A DNA stretch of 64,000 nt from Paenibacillus lactis (GCF_017873605.1 NZ_JAGGKI010000019.1:39868-103867); one strand, 5' to 3'. Counted from the first letter of the stretch, positions 1 to 7,810 are shown. Numbers and translations: made by a program. The notes: generated by a model from the sequence alone, not told the origin.

Positions 1-1
1 C

Positions 2-337
2 CTTGATGTAACGAGCCGTTTGGCGCAGGCGCAGGAAATCGTCGATCTCGCTTCGACCTCCGCCTCCGATGGTCCGGCCCTGCTGCTTGGTGATCTGAAC
101 GCCGAGCCTGCAAGCGAGGAAGTTGGGCTATTGCTGAACAGCGGCTTATTCGTCGACAGCTTCCAAGGCATCGAGGACGCCTATACTTTTCCGGTTCGCA
201 ACCCGTCGGTGACGATTGACTATATTTTAACCTCTCCCGGCGTTTCGCACGCAAACCAGCGTGTCATCCACACAGAGGCATCAGATCATTTGCCGATCGT
301 GACGGAGGTCGTCTTCGCAAGAAAGGGCGGCCATTAA
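2..337 (+). CDS. Endonuclease/exonuclease/phosphatase family protein, C-terminal part
   Basis: The frame is open to the window edge, so the gene begins upstream. The visible 111 or so residues carry the C-terminal hallmarks of the EEP (DNase I-like) fold: LLLGDLNAEP, which holds the catalytic Asp-x-Asn, then TIDYIL, and finally SDHLPI with the catalytic Asp-His pair. Family members hydrolyse phosphodiesters or phosphomonoesters (nucleic acids, inositol phosphates, sphingomyelin), and the substrate cannot be told from this end. An in-frame TTG at 20 exists, but codons before it continue a family-like stretch (LDVTSRLAQAQ), so it is not the start. The missing N-terminus prevents a check for a signal peptide. 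Confidence 0.85.
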   Translation, partial: LDVTSRLAQAQEIVDLASTSASDGPALLLGDLNAEPASEEVGLLLNSGLFVDSFQGIEDAYTFPVRNPSVTIDYILTSPGVSHANQRVIHTEASDHLPIVTEVVFARKGGH

Positions 338-444
338 CGATACTGTAATCTGGAGGTGTGGCACAAATACTTATCACTAACCTGATGGAGTGAACGCATA
401 GAGCGGCGCATACCAGGATGAAATCCGGTTCCTTTATCGAACGC

Positions 445-485
445 AAAAACAGGCCGCTTCCGGGAGATCTCCCAGAGGCAGCCTG
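445..485 (-). terminator. Rho-independent terminator after the DUF1292 gene
   Basis: Read on the minus strand, a long imperfect stem closed by CAGGC/GCCTG around GGGAGATCTCCC is followed by TTTTTG. It lies about 20 bases past the stop codon of the gene at 508-831 and fits as its terminator. Confidence 0.7.
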
Positions 486-507
486 CTTTCTTGCTCCTAT
501 GCGGATA

Positions 508-831
508 TTATTCCTGATTCGCTGCAGCGACCAGCTCGTTATAAGCGGCCTCTACTTCGTTCCATTCCGCTTCGTCCTCGATATTGTAAAGAACCATTTC
601 CTCGTTCTCTTCTTCCATACGCAGGATGACGCCGTCCGCTTCCGGATTGTCGCGCTCAAGCAGCAGTGCATAAAGCTTCTCGCCCACATCAAAGGTTTCT
701 ACGAGAACCATTTCCACTTCTTTGCCCTGCTCATCCGTCAATGTAAGCACAAACTCCTCATGATCATGGTCGTGGTCATGATCGTGACCGCAGCCGCAAG
801 CATCTCCGTGTTCGTGTTTGTGTTCGCTCAT
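508..831 (-). CDS. DUF1292 family protein with His-rich N-terminus
   Basis: This 107-residue acidic cytosolic protein matches the DUF1292 (YrzB-like) pattern: FVLTLTDEQGKEVEMVLVETF, then a beta-rich YALLLER and a glutamate-rich C-terminal half. The function of the family is unknown. The first 26 residues are unusual. They contain HKHEHGDACGCGHDHDHDHDH, a run of about nine His with two Cys that looks like a metal-binding extension placed before the core domain. In other Firmicutes DUF1292 genes often sit beside ruvX and ireB. Here the gene stands alone with its own terminator. Confidence 0.85.
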   Translation of the reverse strand: MSEHKHEHGDACGCGHDHDHDHDHEEFVLTLTDEQGKEVEMVLVETFDVGEKLYALLLERDNPEADGVILRMEEENEEMVLYNIEDEAEWNEVEAAYNELVAAANQE

Positions 832-929
832 TGAAAAAACCTCACTTCGGGTTAAATTATCATACTTTCGTATCGTATCACGTAAGGCTTCTTCAGGTCA
901 ATTTTTCCTGAGGCGGCCACAACCTGCGT

Positions 930-1484
930 TTAGTTCAGCGCCGTGATCACCTTTTCGGCAACCTTGACGAAGCCGGAATCGGGTTTAACCTGGACATAAA
1001 AGCCGACCGAGTATTTGCCTGACGTTTTAAAGTCATACGTAAAATCATAGGTGCGGAACCAAAAATTGTCCTTCCGGTCTTGAACGACCTGGGATTGAAT
1101 ATCCTTGACATGACCGGATGGGTCTTCGATCGCAACCTTCACCGCATGGATATCGTTATTCAGGCTGTCGACCTGGCTGAATACGTTGAATTTCAGCTTG
1201 CCCCTGTTGACGTTCCCGAATACAGTGTCCCCTTTGAACAGGAAAATATGCACATTAGGTTTAATCACTTCGACATTACCTGTCTTCGAATTCCAGTCCA
1301 CGGCACCGTCAAACTCCCGCACCGGCACGTAGGTTTTGCCGTCGATCACATAACCGCCGTCCTTTAATTCGCGTCCGTTGAGCCATACCCGGACACGCTC
1401 TTGTACGGAATCCGCAAATAAAAGCGTACTGCCACCCATTAACGAAAGGACCAGAACGCACGCCATCACTTTCTTCCACTTCAT
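930..1484 (-). CDS. Secreted protein with copper amine oxidase-like (stalk) domain
   Basis: The 184-residue product has a signal peptide (MKWKKVMACVLVLSLMGG...LLFA) and then a segment typical of the copper amine oxidase N-terminal / stalk domain family: VRVWLNGRELKDGGYVIDGKTYVPVREF. The remainder is beta-rich with no recognisable motif. Stalk domains occur widely in exported Paenibacillus proteins and are thought to act at the cell surface. No amine oxidase chemistry is implied. A TTG six codons upstream lies inside the GGGGGG ribosome binding site, so the ATG at 1484 is the start. The gene is monocistronic and diverges from the MBL-fold gene. Confidence 0.75.
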   Translation of the reverse strand: MKWKKVMACVLVLSLMGGSTLLFADSVQERVRVWLNGRELKDGGYVIDGKTYVPVREFDGAVDWNSKTGNVEVIKPNVHIFLFKGDTVFGNVNRGKLKFNVFSQVDSLNNDIHAVKVAIEDPSGHVKDIQSQVVQDRKDNFWFRTYDFTYDFKTSGKYSVGFYVQVKPDSGFVKVAEKVITALN

Positions 1485-1712
1485 CTTATCCGTTCCCCCC
1501 AATAGCTCATCATGTTGTTATATGTGTATACTACAACCCAAATAACAAGTTGCGCTCTGTCCAGCAGTTTGTGGAAAAAAATTTGTCTAATTTTGTTGAT
1601 GAAACTACCGCCTAAGAAGGTATTTAAAGACCGTGTACTTCCGCCCTGGTTTCGGTACAATATAAAGTAGCTTGCCAGGATTTTCACATCATACATCAGG
1701 AGGTTACGCACA

Positions 1713-2450
1713 TTGACTTTGAAATTGCAAATGCTTGGCACCGGCGGTGCGTTTGCCAAGCAGTACTACAACAATAACGCGCTGATTGATGACAACGGGT
1801 ATACGCTGATGGTCGATTGCGGGATTACAGCCCCTATGGCGTTGCACCAGCTCGGGGCTACGTTCAATGACATCGATGCGGTGCTGATCACCCACATTCA
1901 TGGGGACCATGTCGGCGGTTTGGAGGAGCTTGCTTTTATCACAAAGCTGCAATACAAGCGCAAGCTTCCGCTCTACATCGGCGAAGCGCTTGTCCAGCCG
2001 CTGTGGGAGAACACCTTGCGGGGCGGCATGTATCAAGAAGGTCAAATCACCTCGCTGGACGATATCTTTGACGTCCATCCGCTGAAGCCGGGGGTAAAGA
2101 CGGATATTTCGTCCGGATTGTCCGTGGAGCTGATTCAAACCCGGCATATCCCGGGGAAGAGCAGCTATTCGCTTTATTTGAATGAACGGATTTTTTACAG
2201 CGCCGATATGGTATTCGATCCTGCGCTGCTTCGTACACTGGTACAGGACCGGGGGTGCGAGGTAATTCTGCATGAGTGTCAGCTGCAGGGGCCGGGCGAG
2301 GTCCACACCACGCTGGAGGAGCTGCTTAGTCTGCCGGAGAATATTCAAGAACGCACTTATCTAATGCACTATGGGGACAATGCCAAAGATTATATCGGCA
2401 AGACCGGATTGATGGAATTTCTGGAGCAGCAGCGCATCTACGAGTTATAG
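1713..2450 (+). CDS. MBL-fold metallo-hydrolase (ribonuclease Z-like)
   Basis: The 245-residue protein starts with the beta-strand LQMLGTGGAF and contains THIHGDHVGG at about residues 71-80, the H-x-H-x-D-H dinuclear zinc motif of the metallo-beta-lactamase superfamily. Further ligand candidates are RHIPG, FYSADMVFD and ILHECQL, in the order seen in RNase Z and related phosphodiesterases. It lacks an obvious exosite insertion and its substrate is unknown. It probably acts in the cytosol, since there is no signal peptide. The start is a TTG at 1713, supported by CAGGAGG nine bases upstream and by the lack of any ATG that would keep the N-terminal strand intact. Confidence 0.85.
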   Translation: MTLKLQMLGTGGAFAKQYYNNNALIDDNGYTLMVDCGITAPMALHQLGATFNDIDAVLITHIHGDHVGGLEELAFITKLQYKRKLPLYIGEALVQPLWENTLRGGMYQEGQITSLDDIFDVHPLKPGVKTDISSGLSVELIQTRHIPGKSSYSLYLNERIFYSADMVFDPALLRTLVQDRGCEVILHECQLQGPGEVHTTLEELLSLPENIQERTYLMHYGDNAKDYIGKTGLMEFLEQQRIYEL

Positions 2451-2559
2451 GTCGAAACGGGAAAAGAGATTCCAAGCTGTCTGAGGCTTGAATATCCGCA
2501 GCAGACCGACGGAAGATTCAGAATACTGCATGGTTTTGGGGTGCATAGATAGGATCGGA

Positions 2560-2583
2560 CCCGGGAACTCTATACCCGGGAGG
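2560..2583 (+). promoter_or_regulatory. Hairpin that can mask a ribosome binding site
   Basis: CCCGGG at 2560-2565 and CCCGGG at 2575-2580 can pair around a 9-base loop. The 3' arm supplies the GGG of the GGGAGG Shine-Dalgarno sequence (2578-2583) of the DUF3892 gene. This could dampen translation, or it could be chance. Confidence 0.35.
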
Positions 2584-2592
2584 CGATATATC

Positions 2593-2826
2593 ATGGAAAA
2601 CAATTCTCAAGAAGTCGTAGGCGTACGGAAAAACGGCGATGGCGATATCGTCGAGCTGAAGCTCGAGGACGGAACGGTCGTCGATTACAAAACAGCCCAG
2701 CAAATGGCGAAGAATAAACAAATCAAGAATGTGAATGTATTTCGCGGACGTGACGGTGACGAGCATCTCCGTTCGAATGCCGATGGCGATCCAAGCAACA
2801 ATTTGGACAATCTGCCGACATTCTAA
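2593..2826 (+). CDS. DUF3892 domain-containing protein
   Basis: This small 77-residue protein has the DUF3892 layout: EVVGVRKNGDGDIVELKLEDG, then VVDYKTAQQMAKNKQIKNVNVFRGRDGD, then a polar tail with an Asn/Asp-rich end. The function is unknown. The longer upstream open frame has no ribosome binding site, whereas the ATG at 2593 has GGGAGG ten bases before it. The gene is followed directly by a strong bidirectional terminator shared with the convergent GNAT gene. Confidence 0.75.
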   Translation: MENNSQEVVGVRKNGDGDIVELKLEDGTVVDYKTAQQMAKNKQIKNVNVFRGRDGDEHLRSNADGDPSNNLDNLPTF

Positions 2827-2836
2827 AAGATCGATA

Positions 2837-2870
2837 AAGAGGCCCTGCGATCCAACGCTGGGCCTCTTCT
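2837..2870. terminator. Bidirectional terminator between convergent genes
   Basis: A perfect 9-bp stem AAGAGGCCC / GGGCCTCTT surrounds a 14-base loop and is followed by TTCTTC on the plus strand. On the minus strand it is followed by TTTATCG. It separates the DUF3892 gene from the GNAT gene. Confidence 0.75.
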
Positions 2871-2891
2871 TCATGCCAGGGATGAGCAGGA

Positions 2892-3335
2892 TTACAGCTC
2901 TTTTTTCATCCGAACATGGGGAATCCCCGCATCGTCGAACGGTTCATCCGATATCGTCTCGTATCCGAGCTTACGGTAAAACGGCTCTGCCTGTACTTGG
3001 GCATCCAGCACTGCATAAGGCAGCTTCAGCTCCCGAGCCTGCGTTTCTAATGCCATCATCAGCACCCGGCCGATGCCTTTGGAGCGGAACGGCTTGCGGA
3101 CGGCGATCCGCTGCATTTTCGCCGAATCCTTATTATAGTAGGTCAAACGGCCGGTTGCGGCATACTGCCCTTCCGATTTGATCAATACATGCCAGGCCTC
3201 CGCATCCAACCGGTCATAATCGTCAATCTCCAGATCAATCGGCACCTTCTGCTCCAGCACGAACACATCTTTACGGATGTCCAGTGCTTGCTCCAGCTGC
3301 TCCTCGGTCGTCACATTAATAATCTCTGCTGCCAC
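2892..3335 (-). CDS. GNAT family N-acetyltransferase
   Basis: The protein of about 147 residues carries the acetyl-CoA-binding motif A of the GNAT fold, RIAVRKPFRSKGIGRVLM, and a motif B-like end, VLDAQVQAEPFYRKLGYE, together with the EIDDYD.DA.H region seen in the ElaA/YjcF-like subgroup. The substrate is unknown. An alternative GTG lies three codons upstream at 3344, but AGAGGTG sits eight bases before the GTG at 3335, which therefore is the better start. The gene has no operon partner. Confidence 0.85.
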   Translation of the reverse strand: MAAEIINVTTEEQLEQALDIRKDVFVLEQKVPIDLEIDDYDRLDAEAWHVLIKSEGQYAATGRLTYYNKDSAKMQRIAVRKPFRSKGIGRVLMMALETQARELKLPYAVLDAQVQAEPFYRKLGYETISDEPFDDAGIPHVRMKKEL

Positions 3336-3467
3336 TTGATTCACACCTCTTTATGTAGATTCGTCTATCGGAACCCTCTATCTTTATCAGATCGAAATAT
3401 TATACAAAAGATTTGATTTCCTGTATAGTAGAAGCTAACGTCTTCTTAGAAAGGAGCTAGGCCGAGC

Positions 3468-3578
3468 ATGGGAATCGGAGGCACGATTTTTGTAGCCGCT
3501 ATCATTGCCGTCCTCATCATTTTTCCAGTATTCTGGGCAATAAAGAAGGGTTACTCCCGCAAATGGGATGAGGAATAG
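3468..3578 (+). CDS. 36-residue single-pass membrane protein
   Basis: A short open frame starts with ATG at 3468, preceded by AAGGAG eleven bases upstream. The translation has one hydrophobic helix (about residues 7-25, FVAAIIAVLIIFPVFWAI) and a charged tail, KKGYSRKWDEE, which suggests an N-out, C-in single-span protein. No family is recognised. The good ribosome binding site, clean membrane topology and placement between two unrelated genes support it as real. Confidence 0.6.
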   Translation: MGIGGTIFVAAIIAVLIIFPVFWAIKKGYSRKWDEE

Positions 3579-3712
3579 ATAACTTGGTTAAATTGCGGCC
3601 GCCAGCCTTGTGGCCGGCGGTTACCGAACATCCGCGCTTGCACGTTATGACAAGGAACCGATCGAGTAGCGGGACTACCGCTCCTCTGATGAACGATTGA
3701 TGCCAAACGGAA

Positions 3713-3976
3713 TCAATGGGTCAGCTCGGGCAGCGTTGGATCGGATTCAAGCGTTGACATCGGTTCGGGACGAAGCTCCCCATCCCTTGAATATACTTCG
3801 TTTTGAACCGAACGGCTGTATACATCCAGCAGAACGGGAGCCGAAGGCGAGTTCAAGGGCTCAAGCTGAACCGACGTCCGTTCCGGAACGCTGCATCCGC
3901 TGACGACTGCGATGGTGGTTAGGGTTACAGCAGCAACCGCGATTCGATTCATGCTGAAGTAAGCTGCTTGTTTCAT
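3713..3976 (-). CDS. Small putative lipoprotein
   Basis: The 87-residue product begins MKQAAYFSMNRIAVAAVTLTT and reaches a lipobox VVSGC at about residues 25-29, so it is likely lipidated on Cys and anchored outside the membrane. The mature part of about 58 residues is Pro/Glu/Ser-rich and has no recognised domain. A GTG three codons upstream is too close to the AGGAG sequence. The ATG at 3976 has it ten bases away. Confidence 0.6.
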   Translation of the reverse strand: MKQAAYFSMNRIAVAAVTLTTIAVVSGCSVPERTSVQLEPLNSPSAPVLLDVYSRSVQNEVYSRDGELRPEPMSTLESDPTLPELTH

Positions 3977-4057
3977 GGAATTCACGCTCCTGTTTATGGA
4001 AAAATGGCACTTTTCCTAGTCTGAACCGAAACGTCCTATTTTATAACGAAAAAACCG

Positions 4058-4086
4058 TTGACAGCCAGCTTGTCTGCTGGTAATAT
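4058..4086 (+). promoter_or_regulatory. SigA-type promoter of tRNA-Val
   Basis: TTGACA at 4058-4063 and TAATAT at 4081-4086 are separated by exactly 17 bases. The tRNA begins about 31 bases after the -10 box. Confidence 0.75.
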
Positions 4087-4117
4087 ATGAATTACCTCAA
4101 TTTTTTATTTTATTTCT

Positions 4118-4190
4118 GATCTGTTAGCTCAGCTGGGAGAGCACCATCTTGACAGGGTGGGGGTCAGTGGTTCGAGCCCACTACAGATCA
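4118..4190 (+). tRNA. tRNA-Val (anticodon GAC)
   Basis: The 73-base cloverleaf has acceptor arms GATCTGT/ACAGATC, a D-arm with GCTC/GAGC, and an anticodon stem CCATC/GGTGG (one G-U pair) around the loop TTGACAG with anticodon GAC at 4151-4153. The T-arm is AGTGG-TTCGAGC-CCACT. The discriminator is A and no CCA is encoded. It stands alone with its own promoter and terminator. Confidence 0.95.
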
Positions 4191-4197
4191 TCACCGA

Positions 4198-4230
4198 GAG
4201 CCCTTGCGTAGCAAGGGTTCTTTTGTTTTA
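4198..4230 (+). terminator. Rho-independent terminator after tRNA-Val
   Basis: The 10-bp stem GAGCCCTTGC / GCAAGGGTTC (one G-U pair) has a GTA loop and is followed by TTTTGTTTT. Confidence 0.85.
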
Positions 4231-4426
4231 TCTCATTCACTCACCAGTCCAGAAATGTCGAATTGGTGCCGAAAGGGTTTTATTGAGGGTAAAGTAAATC
4301 TGTTGTTCATTGGGCTTTACCCCATATCTCAAACAAATTTGTCGATCCGGGTGAATGGCAGGTTCTTTTCCTGATATGTTTGCGCGGTAAGTTGACACAT
4401 CACTCATCCCGTTAATCAAATCCCAT

Positions 4427-4456
4427 AAAAAAAGCACCCGATTAGGTGCTTTTTTT
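4427..4456. terminator. Bidirectional Rho-independent terminator
   Basis: A perfect 12-bp stem from AAAAAAAGCACC (4427-4438) to GGTGCTTTTTTT (4445-4456) has a 6-base loop. It provides U-tracts on both strands and probably ends minus-strand transcripts of the DHFR-like gene, whose stop lies about 130 bases upstream of it. Confidence 0.85.
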
Positions 4457-4582
4457 ATATGACACACGATTTCCCGTCAAGGAGTAGAAGGGCACTAGAT
4501 AAAGCTAAAGTTGTACTTCCTTTGTATTTACAAATTCAGCACTCGTAAGTATAGCGCAGCTCTTTCTGGTGCATACAGACTC

Positions 4583-5146
4583 TCAATATATAATCTGATA
4601 AGTAGGCACGATCACTCCGCTTTCATAAGACTTGATGTCAGTTAATTTCAAATTGATTTTCTTCTTGCTGGCTCCAAACAACGGAATGCCTTCACCAAGA
4701 ATGATGGGATTGACCTTCAAAATCAACGTGTCAATCAATTGGTGGTCGAGGAGCTTTCCGGCCAGATTTCCTCCTCCGCATAACCATATTTTTTTCTGCT
4801 GATCCGTAGTTTCCTGTTTTAGCCTCGTACAAAACGACACCACATCCTCTTTGACAAGCTCCACTTGCTCATTGGATTCAAATTCCATTTGATTCGAGAA
4901 AATATAATGCTTCAGTCCAGGATGAGCCGCCTGCGCAATTCCGGAAGGTTCACCCGGCTTCAATCCATATTGAAATCCATATTCATATGTTTTTCTACCC
5001 ATCAATACAGCATGATACTGCCGGACACTTTCGAAGAAATCACCGCCGTCATCCGCATACAGAAATACGGAATCATCCGCAACGCTATTTTTGTCCGCAA
5101 TGAACAGATCAGCAGTTACGGCAACATGATACACCAGTTCAATCAT
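4583..5146 (-). CDS. Dihydrofolate reductase family protein (RibD C-terminal-like)
   Basis: The 187-residue protein has the DHFR / RibD reductase fold signature: an N-terminal VYHVAVTADLFIAD, VLMGRKTYEYG at about residues 47-57, a central IWLCGGGNLAGKLLDHQLIDTLILKVNPIILGEGIPLF that forms the NADPH-binding GGG region, and a C-terminal strand. It resembles the YwjB/YyaP group of uncharacterised reductases rather than true FolA, because it lacks folate-site landmarks. Its substrate is unknown. It starts at ATG 5146 behind AAGGGTGG. It is monocistronic and cytosolic. Confidence 0.85.
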   Translation of the reverse strand: MIELVYHVAVTADLFIADKNSVADDSVFLYADDGGDFFESVRQYHAVLMGRKTYEYGFQYGLKPGEPSGIAQAAHPGLKHYIFSNQMEFESNEQVELVKEDVVSFCTRLKQETTDQQKKIWLCGGGNLAGKLLDHQLIDTLILKVNPIILGEGIPLFGASKKKINLKLTDIKSYESGVIVPTYQIIY

Positions 5147-5331
5147 AGGATACCACCCTTCTAATGGTCAGTACTTCCACAACATGGAGCCGATTTGATT
5201 CTCACTCATTGGTATTTGGTATTTCGACATCGAGAAGTCGATCCCTGCATTTCCCAAATAAATTATAAACCCAACGCTCTTCGGCAACGGAATCATATCA
5301 TACACCTTCTTCCTGCGTTCTTATGTAAAAG

Positions 5332-5357
5332 AAAAAGCCGCCTAAGGGCAGCTTTTT
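5332..5357. terminator. Terminator hairpin downstream of the ligase gene
   Basis: AAAAAGC-GCC pairs with GGC-GCTTTTT around TAAG with one C/A mismatch. U-tracts flank both sides. It lies about 120 bases after the ligase stop on the minus strand. Confidence 0.65.
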
Positions 5358-5475
5358 ATCCTTTCAATCTCCTTCAGTTGTATCTCCGTTATAAGTTATT
5401 TCAGGTCAAGTAATCCCTTCTATTTTTCCTTACAGCCATAGGTTTGATAAGAAGAGGGGATTTTCCTTCTGCTAT

Positions 5476-6333
5476 TCAAATGACAAATTCAACAAACGCC
5501 GGCGACCGCAGCATGCCTGCCTTGGTCCAGTTCCGGGTTTTCACCTTCGCCCGGATCCGTGGTTTCAGGTGAACGAAATTTTTATCCTCACCCGTTACAA
5601 GCTGCTGGCTCACTCCGTAAAAGGCTCGTTTGGCCTTCGGCGGCACGCCCAGCTCGACAATACCAGTCGGCCGCAGACGCCCGTTTTCCGTCATCACAGT
5701 CGTTAACCAACCGAATTCTTCTTTCCGGTAGCCGGTGATAAACACTTCGGCATAGGTCCAATTGATGACCTTCTGCCAGGCTGGTGATCGGCGACTCTCG
5801 TACCGGCTGCCCTGAAGCTTCCCGACCATCCCCTCGAGCTCCTGGGCCCTCATTTGCCCAAACAGTGCCTCTCCTGCTCCCTCCACAAAGGGTATGATAC
5901 CGAAGTGTCTGTTCGGCATGCTGATGCCTGCCAGAATCTCTTTACGCCTCAGCAGGGGCAACTCTCGAAGGTCCTGCCCCTTGTATCTCAGGATGTCGAA
6001 CGCAACATAGGTCACTGGCGATATGTCCATTAGCTGCCGGATACGCTGCTCCTTCTTGGCCTGGAACCGGGTCATGACGTTTTCGAAGTCAACCAGCCCC
6101 GTCTGCGGATCGGTACAAGCAACCTCACCATCCAGAAGGATATCATGTTCAAACGGCTTCAGAAGCTCGGGATACTGCCGCGTGCAGCATGTCTCATGCC
6201 GGGTATACAACTGGATTCGGCCGTCCTCCTGGGAGAACAGGAGCCGGTGCCCGTCGATTTTGGGCTCAAATATATAATCATTGTGGCTAAATGGGCCACT
6301 TGCTGTCTCTAATAACATCGGGCTAATAAACAT
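5476..6333 (-). CDS. ATP-dependent DNA ligase, stand-alone LigD-type
   Basis: The 285-residue protein carries the nucleotidyltransferase motifs of ATP-dependent ligases in order. Motif I is EPKIDGHR with the adenylated Lys at about residue 25. Next come RHE, LLDGEV, motif III-like YVAFDILRY, motif IV EGMVGK and motif V WQKVINW. A short OB-like C-terminal domain ends the protein. The size fits the single-domain ligases of Bacillus and Paenibacillus that work with Ku in non-homologous end joining or repair. No Ku, polymerase or phosphoesterase gene lies beside it here, so its partner is not visible. It is a cytosolic protein of about 33 kDa. Confidence 0.85.
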   Translation of the reverse strand: MFISPMLLETASGPFSHNDYIFEPKIDGHRLLFSQEDGRIQLYTRHETCCTRQYPELLKPFEHDILLDGEVACTDPQTGLVDFENVMTRFQAKKEQRIRQLMDISPVTYVAFDILRYKGQDLRELPLLRRKEILAGISMPNRHFGIIPFVEGAGEALFGQMRAQELEGMVGKLQGSRYESRRSPAWQKVINWTYAEVFITGYRKEEFGWLTTVMTENGRLRPTGIVELGVPPKAKRAFYGVSQQLVTGEDKNFVHLKPRIRAKVKTRNWTKAGMLRSPAFVEFVI

Positions 6334-6815
6334 AGGAACACCTCTCCATCGATTATACCTTTTGGCATGTTCTATGAGAGGCGGTAAGTATTGTAAATCA
6401 CAACATGAATATCATCCAAAACTCTTTGTTCGGGAACAGCACGAATGGACGACAATCTTTAACCAATCCTTTCAGCGGGGGGGATCAAGTATAAAGAGGC
6501 TAGACCGTCATTCTCACACCACACTTGCAGCAGGAAACTGAAGAAGTATTCGGAGTTAAGTTTATACATTAATGATCACAAAGATTTGTTGGCACGTGCT
6601 CATATCCCCCATTTCACAGTTGATAGGGATTTAGGGACAAGAGGGTAACAAAAGACGGCTCTGCTCTCCTTTTTGATCCATTTTCTTTGGACTCATCTGC
6701 CCTCATTCCTATGCGTCTAGTATCATACCGAATGCCGTATATACCTTCGTAGCTGTTATAATTACCTTATAGTAATTGAATCCGAATCCAAAGATAATTC
6801 TGGAGGTTTCTCAAA
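6334..6815. other. Intergenic stretch without a supported gene
   Basis: About 480 bases separate the divergent ligase gene and the small membrane ORF. The open frames here lack ribosome binding sites and recognisable content. The stretch presumably holds both promoters. TATAAT near 6757 is a possible -10 box for the plus strand. Confidence 0.4.
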
Positions 6816-6905
6816 ATGAAACTTATCACTCTGGTTTTTCCATTTATAGCCACGATACTGCTCGTATGGATTGTTATGATCCTCTTAAAGCGCATGAAAA
6901 AATAA
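6816..6905 (+). CDS. 29-residue hydrophobic membrane peptide
   Basis: ATG at 6816 follows TGGAGG by nine bases. The product is almost one membrane helix (LVFPFIATILLVWIVMILL) with a basic end, KRMKK. No homologous family is recognised. Such tiny single-span proteins are common in Gram-positive genomes and often modulate membrane complexes, but nothing here indicates a partner. The case rests on the ribosome binding site and the membrane-like composition. Confidence 0.5.
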   Translation: MKLITLVFPFIATILLVWIVMILLKRMKK

Positions 6906-7261
6906 AAAACTCACAACTGAACCATCCCGACGGGGTACTTATTCGTATGTAGCTATGACCATGAACTATTTCTTTGTCCTGTACAGCTCTCCAAAAGTGA
7001 CTCCTTTCTATCCCTCCGATGGGTCAATAATTAGAAGAACAATCCCATGCAAAACCGTTTCTTAAACGCTCTAACCCTTATCCCCCTTCTTATAGCTTCC
7101 TAATCCTTATTCTTCTTCCTTCACATCGCCCTTCCTCAAGAAATCTGACGGCAAGGCTGCATCCATTATTAATCACCGAAACAACTTCCTCAAAAATGCA
7201 TAACCAATCCCGCTTAACAGGCGTTCTAAACGATAAAGAGTATGGCGGGAGGAACTCAATC
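6906..7261. other. Intergenic stretch without a supported gene
   Basis: About 355 bases with pyrimidine-rich plus-strand composition. A 17-codon hydrophobic frame near 7047 has no clear ribosome binding site. No hairpin terminator is evident. Confidence 0.35.
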
Positions 7262-7473
7262 ATGGATCTGCTCTTATATGCAGGTATTGCTTGCATCCTG
7301 GTAACGGGGCTCTTATCTGGCGCATGGACGACGGGATACCAGCAAAGGGGGAACTTTTATGCGGATTCGAAGGATGATCGGACATCAAAAAAGAAAGCGG
7401 CCAATGGGTTCTTTATAGCCGAGCCGGGATCGTATTACTATCAGCGGCCGGGATTGTGTATCTTTTTAAATGA
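7262..7473 (+). pseudogene. DUF5316-like membrane protein, frame shifts at A AAA AAG
   Basis: ATG at 7262 follows GGGAGG by nine bases. The zero frame gives a membrane helix (LLYAGIACILVTGLLSGAW) and then YQQRGNFYADSKDDRTSKK, which resembles the first half of DUF5316 proteins (SG-W-x-G-x-QRAN-x-ETKEDR). The expected second membrane helix is absent from that frame but present in the -1 frame: ESGQWVLYSRAGIVLLSAAG and a short tail, ending with TGA at 7471-7473. The switch can happen exactly at 7387-7393, A AAA AAG, a classic -1 slippery heptamer. Either the frame was broken by loss of one A, or both halves are joined by ribosomal frameshifting. Annotated here as a broken gene with that caveat. 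Confidence 0.55.
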
Positions 7474-7594
7474 TCATAAAAGCACCCCCGCTTCCACATA
7501 ACCATTTAATGTTCCAACGATCCTGCTCCTCACCTACTTTCCAGCCTATTATGGATCCTTCAAAAAAAGATTGTTAGGTGTATCCATAACAAAC

Positions 7595-7622
7595 AGGAGC
7601 CGGATACATGCATCCGGCTCCT
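7595..7622 (-). terminator. Hairpin terminator of the agr-like operon
   Basis: An 11-bp perfect stem, AGGAGCCGGAT / ATCCGGCTCCT, with a 6-base loop lies 48 bases beyond the agrD stop. On the minus strand it is followed by GTTTGTT, a weak U-tract. Confidence 0.6.
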
Positions 7623-7669
7623 TGTCAGGATGTTTCAAGGGGAGACAGCAGGAGTCCCCTGCCGTCACT

Positions 7670-7810
7670 TCATTTCAGCAATTCTTCCGGTGTCTCGCCG
7701 CGGTACACAAATAAAGGGCTTGCGGAATTGACAACAAACACCGAAACCATCGTCAGGGCCGATGCGACACCGCTATAGAAGCGGTGTTTCGCTTTGCCGA
7801 TCCGGGACAT
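7670..7810 (-). CDS. agrD: AgrD-like cyclic lactone autoinducer precursor
   Basis: The 46-residue peptide has the three-part AgrD structure: an amphipathic basic N-terminus (MSRIGKAKHRFYSG), a hydrophobic stretch (VASALTMVSVFVV), and the core and tail NSASPLFVYRGETPEELLK. Aligned with Staphylococcus aureus AgrD (CDFIM then DEPEVPTEL), the predicted ring is Ser-Pro-Leu-Phe-Val and the cleaved tail is YRGETPEELLK. The ring-forming Cys is replaced by Ser, so a lactone rather than a thiolactone is expected, as known for S. intermedius. GGAGGAGG precedes the ATG at 7810. The gene overlaps the 3' end of agrB by 38 bases, which supports coupled translation. The ring assignment is inference. Confidence 0.85.
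   Translation of the reverse strand: MSRIGKAKHRFYSGVASALTMVSVFVVNSASPLFVYRGETPEELLK

Noticed and set aside
4237..4467. 76-codon frame on the minus strand
   Set aside because: Its beginning runs through a perfect bidirectional terminator, no ribosome binding site precedes a usable start, and the sequence matches nothing I recognise.
7047..7100. 17-codon hydrophobic frame (MQNRFLNALTLIPLLIAS)
   Set aside because: The upstream sequence lacks a convincing ribosome binding site and the frame is too short to support.
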